From: Halorubrum salinum
GTDB lineage: Archaea; Halobacteriota; Halobacteria; Halobacteriales; Haloferacaceae
Assembly (NCBI RefSeq): GCF_024494575.1
Contig: NZ_JANHDO010000004.1
Coordinates: 124,001-188,000 of the forward strand
Reading direction: 5' to 3'
DNA length: 64,000 nt
The notes under the pieces are model-generated. The model ran no database searches, had not been told where the DNA came from, and worked only from the letters and a program-made list of their open reading frames with translations. Position 1 is the first letter of the stretch, and each line of letters opens with the position of its first letter. Below are positions 35,514 to 43,621 of the stretch, one piece after another. Both the position numbers and the translations under genes were made by a program.

Positions 35514-36110
35514 ATGGACCTGTCGGCGCTGCGTGGGTACACGCCGGGGACGATCACCGGAGCGCGCCGCGAGGCGGCCGTGCTAGCCCCGGTGATCGCG
35601 CGCGACGAGCCCCACCTGCTTTTCACCAAGCGCGCCGACCACCTCGGCGAGCACCCCGGGCAGATGAGCTTCCCGGGGGGCGGTCGCGAGCCGTTCGACC
35701 GCACCCTGACCGACACCGCGCTGCGCGAGGCGAACGAGGAGGTCGGGATGCGCCCGGAGGAGGTCGACGTGCTGGGACGGATCGACGACACGCGCACGTC
35801 GAGCGAGTACCGGATCCGGCCGTTCGTCGGCGTCGCGCCCGACCGCGAGTACGTCCCCGACGAGTCGGAGGTCGCGGAGGTGGTCGTCCTCCCCGTGAGC
35901 GGACTGACGGACCCCGCGAACTACGAGTCGGAGCGGCGCGACCACCCCACGTACGGCCGCCACCGCATCCACTTCTTCCACGTCGACGGCTACACGGTCT
36001 GGGGCGCGACCGGTCGGATGGTCGTCCAGCTGTTAGAGCGGACCACGGACTGGCGCGCGCCGGAGGAGGTCGACCGCGTGGTCGAACCGGACGCCGAACT
36101 CCCGGTCTGA
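35514..36110 (+). CDS. Nudix hydrolase, CoA pyrophosphatase-like
   Basis: A 198-residue Nudix protein. LFTKRADHLGEHPGQMSFPGGGREPFDRTLTDTALREANEEVGM holds both the preceding UPF0035/CoA motif (HPGQxSFPGG) and the Nudix box ending REANEEVG. The combination is characteristic of CoA diphosphatases, which cut CoA to phosphopantetheine and 3',5'-ADP using Mg2+/Mn2+. GATGRMVVQLLERTTDW is in the expected C-terminal part. The start is at ATG 35514, preceded by a GTTAAC promoter-like element 26 nt upstream. Confidence 0.9.
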   Translation: MDLSALRGYTPGTITGARREAAVLAPVIARDEPHLLFTKRADHLGEHPGQMSFPGGGREPFDRTLTDTALREANEEVGMRPEEVDVLGRIDDTRTSSEYRIRPFVGVAPDREYVPDESEVAEVVVLPVSGLTDPANYESERRDHPTYGRHRIHFFHVDGYTVWGATGRMVVQLLERTTDWRAPEEVDRVVEPDAELPV

Positions 36111-36239
36111 GAGCGGACGGGCGTCGCCGTCGCGGTGAGCGCTTCCGCCGCGGTGAGTTCTGCTGTCGCGTGAGCGCTGCCGTCGCGTGAGCGTTTTCGT
36201 TCGCAGACCGCCTACGCGTCGCAGGCCGCCGAGCCCCTC

Positions 36240-37757
36240 CTACGCTCCCTTTTCGCGGAGCGTCCCGCCGCCCAGCCCCTCCCACGCGACGCGGTAGCCG
36301 AGTCGCGAGAGCGCGGCGCTCGCGTCGTCGATGTCGCGGTCGTCGAGGACCGCCTCCGCGGCCGACAGCGACATTCCCGCGTCGATCTCGTCTGCCAACT
36401 CTTCGAGTACCGCGGGGCGAACCAGCGTCCGCCCGACGAGTTCGTGGTCGGGAAAGGACTTCTCGGCGATGGCCTCGACGCCGACGCCCCGGTCGGCAGC
36501 CAGATCGGCCAGTCGGATCGCGTCGGCGTCGGGCGAGAGCGCGTCTGGGAGGTCGGCGGCGGCGGCGGCGACGAACTCGGCCTCGTACTCGCGGAGCACG
36601 TCGACCACGTCTTTCACGCGGACGGTCCCGGAGTAGCTGACGACGCGGTGGTCGCTCGCGGCGATCGCCTCGCCCACGCCGAGGCTCTCGTCGACGGCGA
36701 CGAGCAGGTCCACGTCCTCGACGTCCGCGAGCTGGCCGAGCTTCTTCTCGACGTATTCGGGCGTCCAAAAGCCCATCACCTCGAAGAACAGTCGGAAGTC
36801 GGCGTGGTCGTAGTCGAACGCGAAGTCGGGGATCATGACGCTCGCGCCGGTTTCTAACGGCTCCGGCTCGCGCACGAGCGTCCAGTCGAGGTCGAGCGCG
36901 CGGAACCGGCCGGCGAAGTCGGCCTCGACACCGCTGTCGAAGTCGGGCTCCGCGACCGGCTCGACGCCGGGCACGGTCACGTCGCCCGCGCCGAGCCGCA
37001 GCGTGCGCTCGCGCCCGCGGTCGTCGATCGTCGCCGAAAGCGACCACTCCGCGGACTCGGCGACGGTCCGGAGCAGCCGCGCGAACGCGGTGCCGTACCG
37101 CCGCGTGCGCGAGAACAGCGCGTCCGGGCCGGTGACGACCAGTTCGCGGCCCTCTGGCGTGGTCTCCAGTTCGTACATCAGCCGGAGCCGCTTGACCGCC
37201 GAGACGAGCCGCTTCGGGTCGTTCGACCGCACGCGGACCTCGGTGGCGTCGAAGAGCGCGGTCTGTGCGAGCGAGAGGTCGTACTGCTCCAAGAGCGAAT
37301 CGGGGTCCCAGCGCACGTCGGCGTCGACGAGCACCTCGTTGACGTCGCGGTCGGCGTACAGCGACGCCTCCACGTCGGCGGGATCGATCCCGAGCGCGTC
37401 GGCGGCGCGGTCGATCGCCGTCTCGCGTTCCGCCTCGCTCGCGACGCCGACCGCCTCGGCGGCCTCGAACGTCGCCCGCCGGACGCGGCGCGGCGGGACC
37501 GGCGCGCGCGTCTCGAAGGCGCAGGCGCGCTCGACGAGCGCCGCGAGCCCGCGGACGAGCTTGAAGTCGCCGCCCGCCTCCGCGGCCTCCGCTTCGAGGT
37601 CCGCGAGCGCGTCGTCGAGGTCTCCGCGGCGCTCGCCGACGTGCGCCTCGAACGTCCCGAGCACCCGCGCGGCGAGCGGGCGGTGCTCGCGGGTCGTGAA
37701 CTGCGGGCGGTACCCGCCGCCGGCCCGCGAGACGCGCAGGAGGTCCTTCCGGAGCAC
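36240..37757 (-). CDS. DUF790 family protein (Bax1-type nuclease)
   Basis: A 505-residue DUF790 protein. It starts MLRKDLLRVSRAGGGYRPQF with the GTG at 37757. DUF790 includes Bax1, the archaeal partner and nuclease of the XPB helicase in DNA repair. PDFAFDYDHADFRLFFEVMGFWTPEYVEKKLGQL contains Asp and Glu residues of an endonuclease-like core (restriction-enzyme-type PD-(D/E)xK variant). The N-terminal ~130 residues are helical. In many haloarchaea it is next to the XPB (rad25) gene; here no XPB gene is adjacent, so it is separated from its usual partner. Confidence 0.9.
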   Translation of the reverse strand: MLRKDLLRVSRAGGGYRPQFTTREHRPLAARVLGTFEAHVGERRGDLDDALADLEAEAAEAGGDFKLVRGLAALVERACAFETRAPVPPRRVRRATFEAAEAVGVASEAERETAIDRAADALGIDPADVEASLYADRDVNEVLVDADVRWDPDSLLEQYDLSLAQTALFDATEVRVRSNDPKRLVSAVKRLRLMYELETTPEGRELVVTGPDALFSRTRRYGTAFARLLRTVAESAEWSLSATIDDRGRERTLRLGAGDVTVPGVEPVAEPDFDSGVEADFAGRFRALDLDWTLVREPEPLETGASVMIPDFAFDYDHADFRLFFEVMGFWTPEYVEKKLGQLADVEDVDLLVAVDESLGVGEAIAASDHRVVSYSGTVRVKDVVDVLREYEAEFVAAAAADLPDALSPDADAIRLADLAADRGVGVEAIAEKSFPDHELVGRTLVRPAVLEELADEIDAGMSLSAAEAVLDDRDIDDASAALSRLGYRVAWEGLGGGTLREKGA

Positions 37758-37821
37758 GCCGGATGATATGCGGCGGGCGGCCTAAAACGAGCGGATCGCC
37801 TTCTCACGTGGTGCGGGTCGA

Positions 37822-39168
37822 TCACTTCGGCGTGATCTCGAACTCGACGTCTTCGCCGCGCGCGAACCGCCACATCGCACCGAGGATCGGGACCACCCAG
37901 ATGGTCGCGTACAGGACCTGCGTGAAGGGGTTCGCGAGGACGTAAAACCGGACCGCGTCCCGGCGCGACTCGAAGGAGACGGCGTCCCGGGTCGCCGCGT
38001 ACGTCCGGAGCGAGTAGTAGAGCCAGCTCACGAAGTTGAGCGCGACGACGACCGTGAGGGCGGTCGAGAAGGCGAACGGCCGCCCGCCCAACGTTCGCCA
38101 GAGGACGTAGATCCCGGCCGGAACGCCGATCAGGTTCGTGAGCGACAGCATCTGGTTGGCGACGGTGAACGCCCAGAATCGCACTCGGTCGCGGCCGGAA
38201 AGCCGCTCGTTGAGGAGGTGCTTGTACGGCCCCATCACCCAGCGACGCTTCTGTCGACGCCAGTCGGCGAAGTTCGTCGGACACAGGTCCTGCACGTAGC
38301 GGTCGACGACGCCGAGTTCGTAGCCGTTCAGATACGACTCGACGCCGAGCGTCATGTCCTCCGTGATCTCGTCTGCGTCCCAGCCGCCGATCGCGTACAG
38401 CTTCCCGACTTCGAAAAAGTACCCCTTCCCGAGCAGCTGGTAGGGCCCCTCGCTCGTGCTCGCGTATATCACGTGTGACCACGCCGCGATTCCCATCGCC
38501 TCCAGCGTCGGGAGCCAGCCGTCGGCGTGGTTTCTGACGGTCTGTTTGGCCTGGACCACGTCGTACTCCTCCAGCCCGCGAACCGCGAGCGAGAACGTGT
38601 CCGGGGGTAACAGGGTGTCGGAGTCGTAGACGGTGACGACTTCGTCGGCCGATAGCGACAGCGTCGAGAACGCGTACGTGAGCGCCGCGGCCTTGGTCTT
38701 CGGACTCTGTCCGCCGTCTAACAGCCGGCCGTCGGCCTGCAGGTAATAGCGGAGCCCCTCGCGGTCGACGCCCCACGCGGCGACGTCCCACCCCTGACCG
38801 TCTGCCCAAGCTTCCAGATCGCGAACGTAGTCGGTCACGATCGGGTCATCTTCCTCGTAGACGACGTGAACGTGGATCAGCTCGTCGGGATACTCCTGTT
38901 CGAATATCTCCTCGATCGTCTCTTCGAGTATCTCTCGCCGCTCGCCACGGACAGCCATAAGGACGTTAATCGGCCGCAGCTCGGACGGCGGTTCGTCCGG
39001 GACGGCGTTGACCGGACGCACGTAGAGCAGTCCCGTCACTGCGAGATTGACGACGAGGTACAGCACCTGCGTGAAGACGAAGACGGCAAACGCCACCGGG
39101 ACGACGGGTCCGAGCGACAGTAAGACCGACGCCACAATCGAAGCCGAAGAAACGGATAGAGCAGACAC
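37822..39168 (-). CDS. Membrane-bound family 2 glycosyltransferase
   Basis: A 448-residue integral-membrane enzyme. Residues 18-48 form the first membrane segment (VPVAFAVFVFTQVLYLVVNLAV). The GT2 catalytic domain follows: PINVLMAVRGERREILEETIEEIF, VVTVYDSDTLLPPDTF (DxD), and KLYAIGGWDADEITEDMTLGVESYLNGYELGVVDRYVQDLCPTNFADWRRQKRRW (ED and QxxRW motifs). Three or more C-terminal helices complete the layout, as in cellulose/hyaluronan synthase-like enzymes. It probably makes or extends a polysaccharide at the membrane. It is monocistronic; the product is unknown. Confidence 0.9.
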   Translation of the reverse strand: MSALSVSSASIVASVLLSLGPVVPVAFAVFVFTQVLYLVVNLAVTGLLYVRPVNAVPDEPPSELRPINVLMAVRGERREILEETIEEIFEQEYPDELIHVHVVYEEDDPIVTDYVRDLEAWADGQGWDVAAWGVDREGLRYYLQADGRLLDGGQSPKTKAAALTYAFSTLSLSADEVVTVYDSDTLLPPDTFSLAVRGLEEYDVVQAKQTVRNHADGWLPTLEAMGIAAWSHVIYASTSEGPYQLLGKGYFFEVGKLYAIGGWDADEITEDMTLGVESYLNGYELGVVDRYVQDLCPTNFADWRRQKRRWVMGPYKHLLNERLSGRDRVRFWAFTVANQMLSLTNLIGVPAGIYVLWRTLGGRPFAFSTALTVVVALNFVSWLYYSLRTYAATRDAVSFESRRDAVRFYVLANPFTQVLYATIWVVPILGAMWRFARGEDVEFEITPK

Positions 39169-39325
39169 GTGGTAACTACGCCACCGAAGTATTTGACACT
39201 ATCTCACCACCCCGATATATGACACGACGACGCACTGTGAGATCGACGCGTCATTTCCTGCGAGCGTTTCTCGCGGAGCACACGGGTGCGACACGCTTAA
39301 CTCCGAAACCCGTCGATCGGGCGTA

Positions 39326-41095
39326 ATGAGTACCGACGCGGCGAGTGAGAGAGACGAGGACGCGGGCGAAGCCGGAGGTCCCGAGTCGGGCGAACCCGGC
39401 GAGGCCGAGACGGGAGAGGACGCCGAGCCCGAGGCGTTCGTCCGCGCCTGCGAGCACCTCGTCGACCGCATCCTCGCCGGCGAGATCGACCGCGACGATC
39501 TCGAGTCTGCCAAGCTCGACGCCTGCTCTGAGTTCTCCTCGCCGAAGGTGCCGAAGAACACCGAGATCCTCGACCACGCGCCCCCCGAGGCCCGCGACGA
39601 TGTGATCGAGGTCGTCCAGCGCAAGCCGGTGCGGACCGCCTCCGGCGTCTCGCCCGTGGCGATCATGACCTCGCCGAAGCTGTGTCCCCACGGGAAGTGC
39701 CTCTACTGTCCCGGCGGGCCGGCCTCGGAGTTCTCCTCGGCGCAGTCGTACACCGGTCACGAGCCCGCCGCGGCCCGCGGCGAGCAGAACGACTACGACC
39801 CGTACGGGCAGGTCACGCTCCGGCTCGAACAGCTCCGGAAGATCGGCCATCCCGTCGACAAGGTCGAACTCATCCTGATGGGCGGGACGATGACCGCGCG
39901 CTCACACGACTACCAGGAGTGGTTCGTGAAGCGCGCCCTGCAGGCGATGAACGACTACGACCTGGAGAAGGAGCCGGAGCCCGCGGAGGGCGAGTCGTTC
40001 GCGCCCGACCCCGAGGAGACGGAGTTCGAATATCTGGAGGACGTGATCGCGGAGAACGAGACGAACGCGATCCGCAACATCGGCACCACGTTCGAGACGA
40101 AGCCCGACTGGTGTGATCCGGAACAGATCGACCGCATGCTCGATCTGGGCGGCACGAAGGTGGAGGTGGGCGTCCAGACGACCTACGAGCGGATCAACCG
40201 CGAGATGCACCGCGGCCACGGCAACGAGGCCTCCCGCAACGCGAACCGGCGGCTGCGCGACGCCGCGTTCAAGGTCGGCTTCCACATGATGCCGGGCCAG
40301 CCGGGGATGACGAGAGAGATGTGCGTCGAGGACTTCCGGCAGCTGTTCGAGAACCCGGCGTGGCGGCCCGACTACCTGAAGATATATCCCACGCTCGTCG
40401 TCGAGGGGACCCGCGTGTACGACCGCTGGCGGCGCGACGACTTCGAGCCGCTCTCGAACGAGGAGGCCGCGGACGTCGTCGCCGAGGTCATGGACCTCAT
40501 ACCCAAGTACACCCGGCTCCAGCGCGTCCAGCGCGACATCCCCGCCGACTTCATCGAGGGCGGCGTCTGGAAGTCGAACCTCCGGCAGCTCGCGAGCCAG
40601 CGCGCAGAAGAGAAGGGGATCGTCCAGCGGGACATCCGCGCCCGCGAGGTCGGCCACAACGACGCCGACCCCGACCCCGACGCCGTCGAACTCGACGTGA
40701 TGACCTACGAGGCCGGCGGCGGCACGGAGCACTTCATCTCCTTCGAGGACCCCGTCCGCGACCTGCTCGTCGGCTTCTGTCGGCTGCGGTTCCCCTCCTT
40801 CGCGCCCGATCAGCCCGGCGCGCCCGGCACGGAGAGCGACGCGATCCGGCCCGAACTGGAGGACGCCGCGCTGATCCGCGAGTTGCACGTGTACGGGAGC
40901 GAGGTCGCCATCGGCGGCGACGGGGACTGGCAGCACAAGGGGTACGGCAAGCGCCTCCTGGAGCGCGCCGAGGAACTCGCGCGCGACGCGGGGTACCGGA
41001 AGCTCGCGATCATCTCCGGGATCGGCGCGCGCAAGTACTACCGGAACAAGCTCGGCTACCACCAGGACGGCCCGTACGTCTCGAAGCGGCTGTGA
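39326..41095 (+). CDS. elp3: Elp3 tRNA U34 acetyltransferase/radical SAM enzyme
   Basis: A 589-residue archaeal Elp3. The radical SAM cluster Cys are C120, C125 and C128 (KLCPHGKCLYCPGGPA), followed by YDPYGQVTLRLEQLRKIGHPVDKVELILMGGTM and DYLKIYPTLVVEGT. The C-terminal GNAT domain has RELHVYGSEVAIGGDG and HKGYGKRLLERAEELARDAGYRKLAIISGIGARKYYRNKLGY. It catalyses 5-carboxymethyl-type modification of wobble uridine in tRNA. The N-terminal 35 residues are acidic and low-complexity. A promoter-like TTAACT lies ~26 nt upstream of the ATG. Confidence 0.96.
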   Translation: MSTDAASERDEDAGEAGGPESGEPGEAETGEDAEPEAFVRACEHLVDRILAGEIDRDDLESAKLDACSEFSSPKVPKNTEILDHAPPEARDDVIEVVQRKPVRTASGVSPVAIMTSPKLCPHGKCLYCPGGPASEFSSAQSYTGHEPAAARGEQNDYDPYGQVTLRLEQLRKIGHPVDKVELILMGGTMTARSHDYQEWFVKRALQAMNDYDLEKEPEPAEGESFAPDPEETEFEYLEDVIAENETNAIRNIGTTFETKPDWCDPEQIDRMLDLGGTKVEVGVQTTYERINREMHRGHGNEASRNANRRLRDAAFKVGFHMMPGQPGMTREMCVEDFRQLFENPAWRPDYLKIYPTLVVEGTRVYDRWRRDDFEPLSNEEAADVVAEVMDLIPKYTRLQRVQRDIPADFIEGGVWKSNLRQLASQRAEEKGIVQRDIRAREVGHNDADPDPDAVELDVMTYEAGGGTEHFISFEDPVRDLLVGFCRLRFPSFAPDQPGAPGTESDAIRPELEDAALIRELHVYGSEVAIGGDGDWQHKGYGKRLLERAEELARDAGYRKLAIISGIGARKYYRNKLGYHQDGPYVSKRL

Positions 41096-41191
41096 CCGCC
41101 GGCCTTCCGTCGACGCCCGACGACCAGCCGAGCCGCGGTCCAGCGTGTCCGATGTGACCAGTATTATCTCTCTGTAGCCTCCCGACCGTGC

Positions 41192-41686
41192 ATGGACGAC
41201 GGCTGGATTCCCGACGAAGACTGGCGGACGATCGTCGCGACCGTCCCGATCGTCTCGGTCGACCTCGTCATTCGGCGCGACGGGGGCGTACTGCTCGGTC
41301 GGCGGACGAACGACCCCGCGAAGGGCCACTGGTTCGTGCCGGGCGGCCGCGTGCGGAAGGGCGAGACGCGCCGCGAGGCGGTTCACCGCGTCGCGAGCGA
41401 GGAACTCGGGATCGACGTCGAGATCGTCGAGTCGCTCGGGGCGTTCGAACATCAGTACGAGACCGCGGACGTCGACGGCGTGGACTCGAAACACTACCTC
41501 GCGAACGGGTACGTCGTCGACATCGCAGGGGGAGTTGGAACCGACGGCGTCGACGCCGATGAGCAACTGACGGCGGACGACCAACACGACGCGTTCCGCG
41601 TGTTCCGGTCGCCGCCGGAGCCGTGTCACGAGTATGTCCGCGACTACGTCGAGGCCGCCGCGACCGTGGACGCGTGGTCGGTGTAG
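41192..41686 (+). CDS. Nudix hydrolase, GDP-mannose mannosyl hydrolase-like
   Basis: A 164-residue Nudix protein. WIPDEDWRTIVATVPIVSVDLVIRRDGGVLLGRRTNDPAKGHWFVPGGRVRKGETRREAVHRVASEELGI contains the Nudix box and the RRTNDPAKGHWFVPGGRV stretch typical of GDP-mannose mannosyl hydrolases. HYLANGYVVDI follows. It probably removes mannose from GDP-mannose or hydrolyses a related nucleotide sugar. A TATTAT element lies ~26-30 nt upstream of the ATG. It lies just before the predicted origin. Confidence 0.9.
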   Translation: MDDGWIPDEDWRTIVATVPIVSVDLVIRRDGGVLLGRRTNDPAKGHWFVPGGRVRKGETRREAVHRVASEELGIDVEIVESLGAFEHQYETADVDGVDSKHYLANGYVVDIAGGVGTDGVDADEQLTADDQHDAFRVFRSPPEPCHEYVRDYVEAAATVDAWSV

Positions 41687-41794
41687 CCGTCGTCGAGACG
41701 GACCCGGGCCTCGGAACGTGACAGCGCGACAGTGGACAGGGTCGCGACGGCGGAACGGCGCGACGGTGGAACGGCGGCGCGACGCGTGGCCACC

Positions 41795-41937
41795 GAGACA
41801 GACGAAACGTACTCACCCCCGTTCTCCGTATCCACGCAGGGTGACGCGCGAAGGGAGTGCCTGCAGAGAGACAGACGAAACGCACTGTCTGGATCGCGCT
41901 ATCTTCGTGGAGTGAGAGAGTACGTTTCGTCTGTCTC
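41795..41937. repeat. Origin recognition-type repeats, downstream cluster (three copies)
   Basis: Three copies of GAGACAGACGAAACGTACT: 41795-41813 (+), 41868-41886 (+, with one change, CGCACT), and 41919-41937 as the reverse complement. The third faces the others and is 39 bp from the stop of the orc gene. The second is followed by GTCTGG, so arms AGACAG/CTGTCT flank the core. They are the same motif as the three copies on the other side of orc. Confidence 0.9.
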
Positions 41938-41976
41938 GGAGGTCGATAGCCGTGGTGTGGCGTCTCGGAGGGGATA

Positions 41977-43176
41977 TCAGGACGTGGGGTCTGATTCGGC
42001 CTCTCGTCGAATGTTGAGGACGATCTGCGGGTCGAGGTCGAGTTCGTACTCGTAGTACCTCCCGCCGCCCTCGCCGTGGTTTCGGTCCCGGCGTTGCAGG
42101 AATCCGAGCATGTGCAGATCGGAGAGGTGGTTCTGAATGCTCTTGAGCGTCGTGAGGGGGTCCACGGCGTGCGAGTCGGCGACCGACTCGTACCGGTCTT
42201 TGATCGTTCGCGACCGGGCGGGCGAGTCGTCCTGTTGTTCGATGTACGCCACGGTTTCGAGCAGGAGCTGTGCGTGCTGCGTCTGGTCGCGAATGCGGTT
42301 CCGCAGCCGACCTCGCTGGACGAGTTCCTGCGCTTTGACGATGTGCGAGTCGTCGACCCTGTCGTCGTCACACCGGGTGGCGACCTCGCCGCCGACGCGG
42401 AGGAGGTCGATCGCCTGCCGGGCGTTGCCGCGGTCTTTGGCCGCGATCGCCGCCGCTCTCGCGATGGCCGAGTCGTCACACGCGTCCTCGACGAACGCCC
42501 GATCGGCGCGGTCGGCGAGGATGGTCCGAAGCTCGCTCGCGTCGTACGGGCTGAAGGAGATCTCCGTCTCCATGAGCGTGTCCTTCACCTTCGGCGACAG
42601 CGACTGCCTGAAGGTGTAGTTGTTGCTGATCCCGATGACTCCGACCTTCGACTCGGTGATGTGGCCGATCGACCGCGCCCGAGGAAGCTCGTACAGGAGC
42701 GTGTCGACATCGTCCAGATGATCGATCTCGTCGAAGACGACGAGGTGCGTGCCGCCGATTCGGTCGAGTTGCGCGTAGAGTTCTTCGAACGCGTCGGCCG
42801 TTCCGAGTCCCCGTTTCGGGAAGTCACTCGCGTGATCGGGGAGGAGTTCGTTGACGAGCGTCCGGACGACCGTGTAGAGCGACTTCCCGTTGCAGTTCAG
42901 CTCGTGAACGTGGAGGTCGTCGGCGTCAGACCGCTTCGTGACTTCCTCTTGAAGCGCCTCCATCATGTACGTCGTGACGGCCGTCTTGCCGAGCCCGGCT
43001 TTCCCGTACAGCATGACGTTCTGCGGAGTGCGGCCGAAGAGGACGTCTTGGAGCGCGTGTCGGTACTGATCGATCTCCTCGTCGCGTTCGAGGATCTGAT
43101 CCGGCTGGTGGTCCTCCGAGAGCACCCCCTTCGAGACGAAGATCGATCGCTCGACGTCGCTGAATGGCCCGGCCAT
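41977..43176 (-). CDS. orc: Orc1/Cdc6 replication initiator
   Basis: A 399-residue origin recognition/replication initiator. The AAA+ core has Walker A GKAGLGKT (58-65), Walker B HLVVFDEIDHLDD and the ISNNYTFRQSLSPKVKDTL sensor region with the initiator-specific motif. The C-terminal winged helix (KDRYESVADSHAVDPLTTLKSIQNHLSDLHMLGFLQRRDRN) binds the origin DNA. It recognises origin boxes and loads the MCM helicase. A TATA element (TTTATAAAT on the minus strand at about 43202-43210) lies 25 nt before the ATG, so the message is leaderless. It is flanked by origin boxes on both sides. Confidence 0.95.
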   Translation of the reverse strand: MAGPFSDVERSIFVSKGVLSEDHQPDQILERDEEIDQYRHALQDVLFGRTPQNVMLYGKAGLGKTAVTTYMMEALQEEVTKRSDADDLHVHELNCNGKSLYTVVRTLVNELLPDHASDFPKRGLGTADAFEELYAQLDRIGGTHLVVFDEIDHLDDVDTLLYELPRARSIGHITESKVGVIGISNNYTFRQSLSPKVKDTLMETEISFSPYDASELRTILADRADRAFVEDACDDSAIARAAAIAAKDRGNARQAIDLLRVGGEVATRCDDDRVDDSHIVKAQELVQRGRLRNRIRDQTQHAQLLLETVAYIEQQDDSPARSRTIKDRYESVADSHAVDPLTTLKSIQNHLSDLHMLGFLQRRDRNHGEGGGRYYEYELDLDPQIVLNIRREAESDPTS

Positions 43177-43201
43177 GCGTACGTTCGAGGTTACTACACT
43201 A

Positions 43202-43210
43202 ATTTATAAA
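43202..43210 (-). promoter_or_regulatory. TATA box of the orc gene
   Basis: TTTATAAAT on the minus strand, 25 nt before the start codon of the orc gene. A partial origin-box match (GTCTGTCTCGTCTG) lies just upstream at about 43220-43234. Confidence 0.6.
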
Positions 43211-43329
43211 ACCTGCTTTTGTCTGTCTCGTCTGACTTACAGTATCCGACGTGCCGCCGGGCTAGTCATTTTTCAATTCTCTTGACGATCTCGCCTTTCA
43301 GAGGCCATTTCAAACCGACCAGCGGCAGA

Positions 43330-43562
43330 GAGACAGACGAAACGTACTCTCACACTACGTGGTTTCCAGACGATACGGGCGTCCTTCCGTGGGCGTCAAC
43401 CGAACGCGGCAACCGAGGGGCGACCGACTGCAGTCACCGACTACTCGTAGACGAAAGACAGACGAAACGTACTGTCTCCGTCTCGGTGTGTGCCAGTGAT
43501 GGACGCGGCTGGTCCCGCCGGTCCCGCTCGACGCGTCCGTGAACAGACAGACGAAACGCACT
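43330..43562 (+). repeat. Origin recognition-type repeats, upstream cluster (three copies)
   Basis: Copies at 43330-43348, 43455-43473 and 43544-43562, all in the same orientation: GAGACAGACGAAACGTACT, AAGACAGACGAAACGTACT and CAGACAGACGAAACGCACT. In the second and third the core is followed by GTCTCCG, so AGACAG and CTGTCT form an inverted pair around it. They lie upstream of the orc promoter on the opposite side from the other cluster. Confidence 0.9.
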
Positions 43563-43621
43563 GTCTCCGTGCCGCGCTGGGACACCAGGGACACAGTCGC
43601 TGAGGGGACGCTTTCGGATAC

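Larger units (their letters stand above)
41795..43562. other. Predicted replication origin region (orc1/cdc6 plus flanking repeats)
   Basis: The orc1/cdc6 gene is bracketed by two clusters of the same 19-bp motif, three copies on each side, in two short AT-richer noncoding stretches (41687-41976 and 43177-43621). Haloarchaeal chromosomes carry origins made of exactly this arrangement: an initiator gene linked to its own origin recognition boxes. The stretch 43195-43330 holds the most A/T-rich segment (ATTTATAAAACC, CATTTTTCAATTC) and is the likely unwinding element. Which initiator binds these boxes must be inferred from linkage. Confidence 0.8.
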
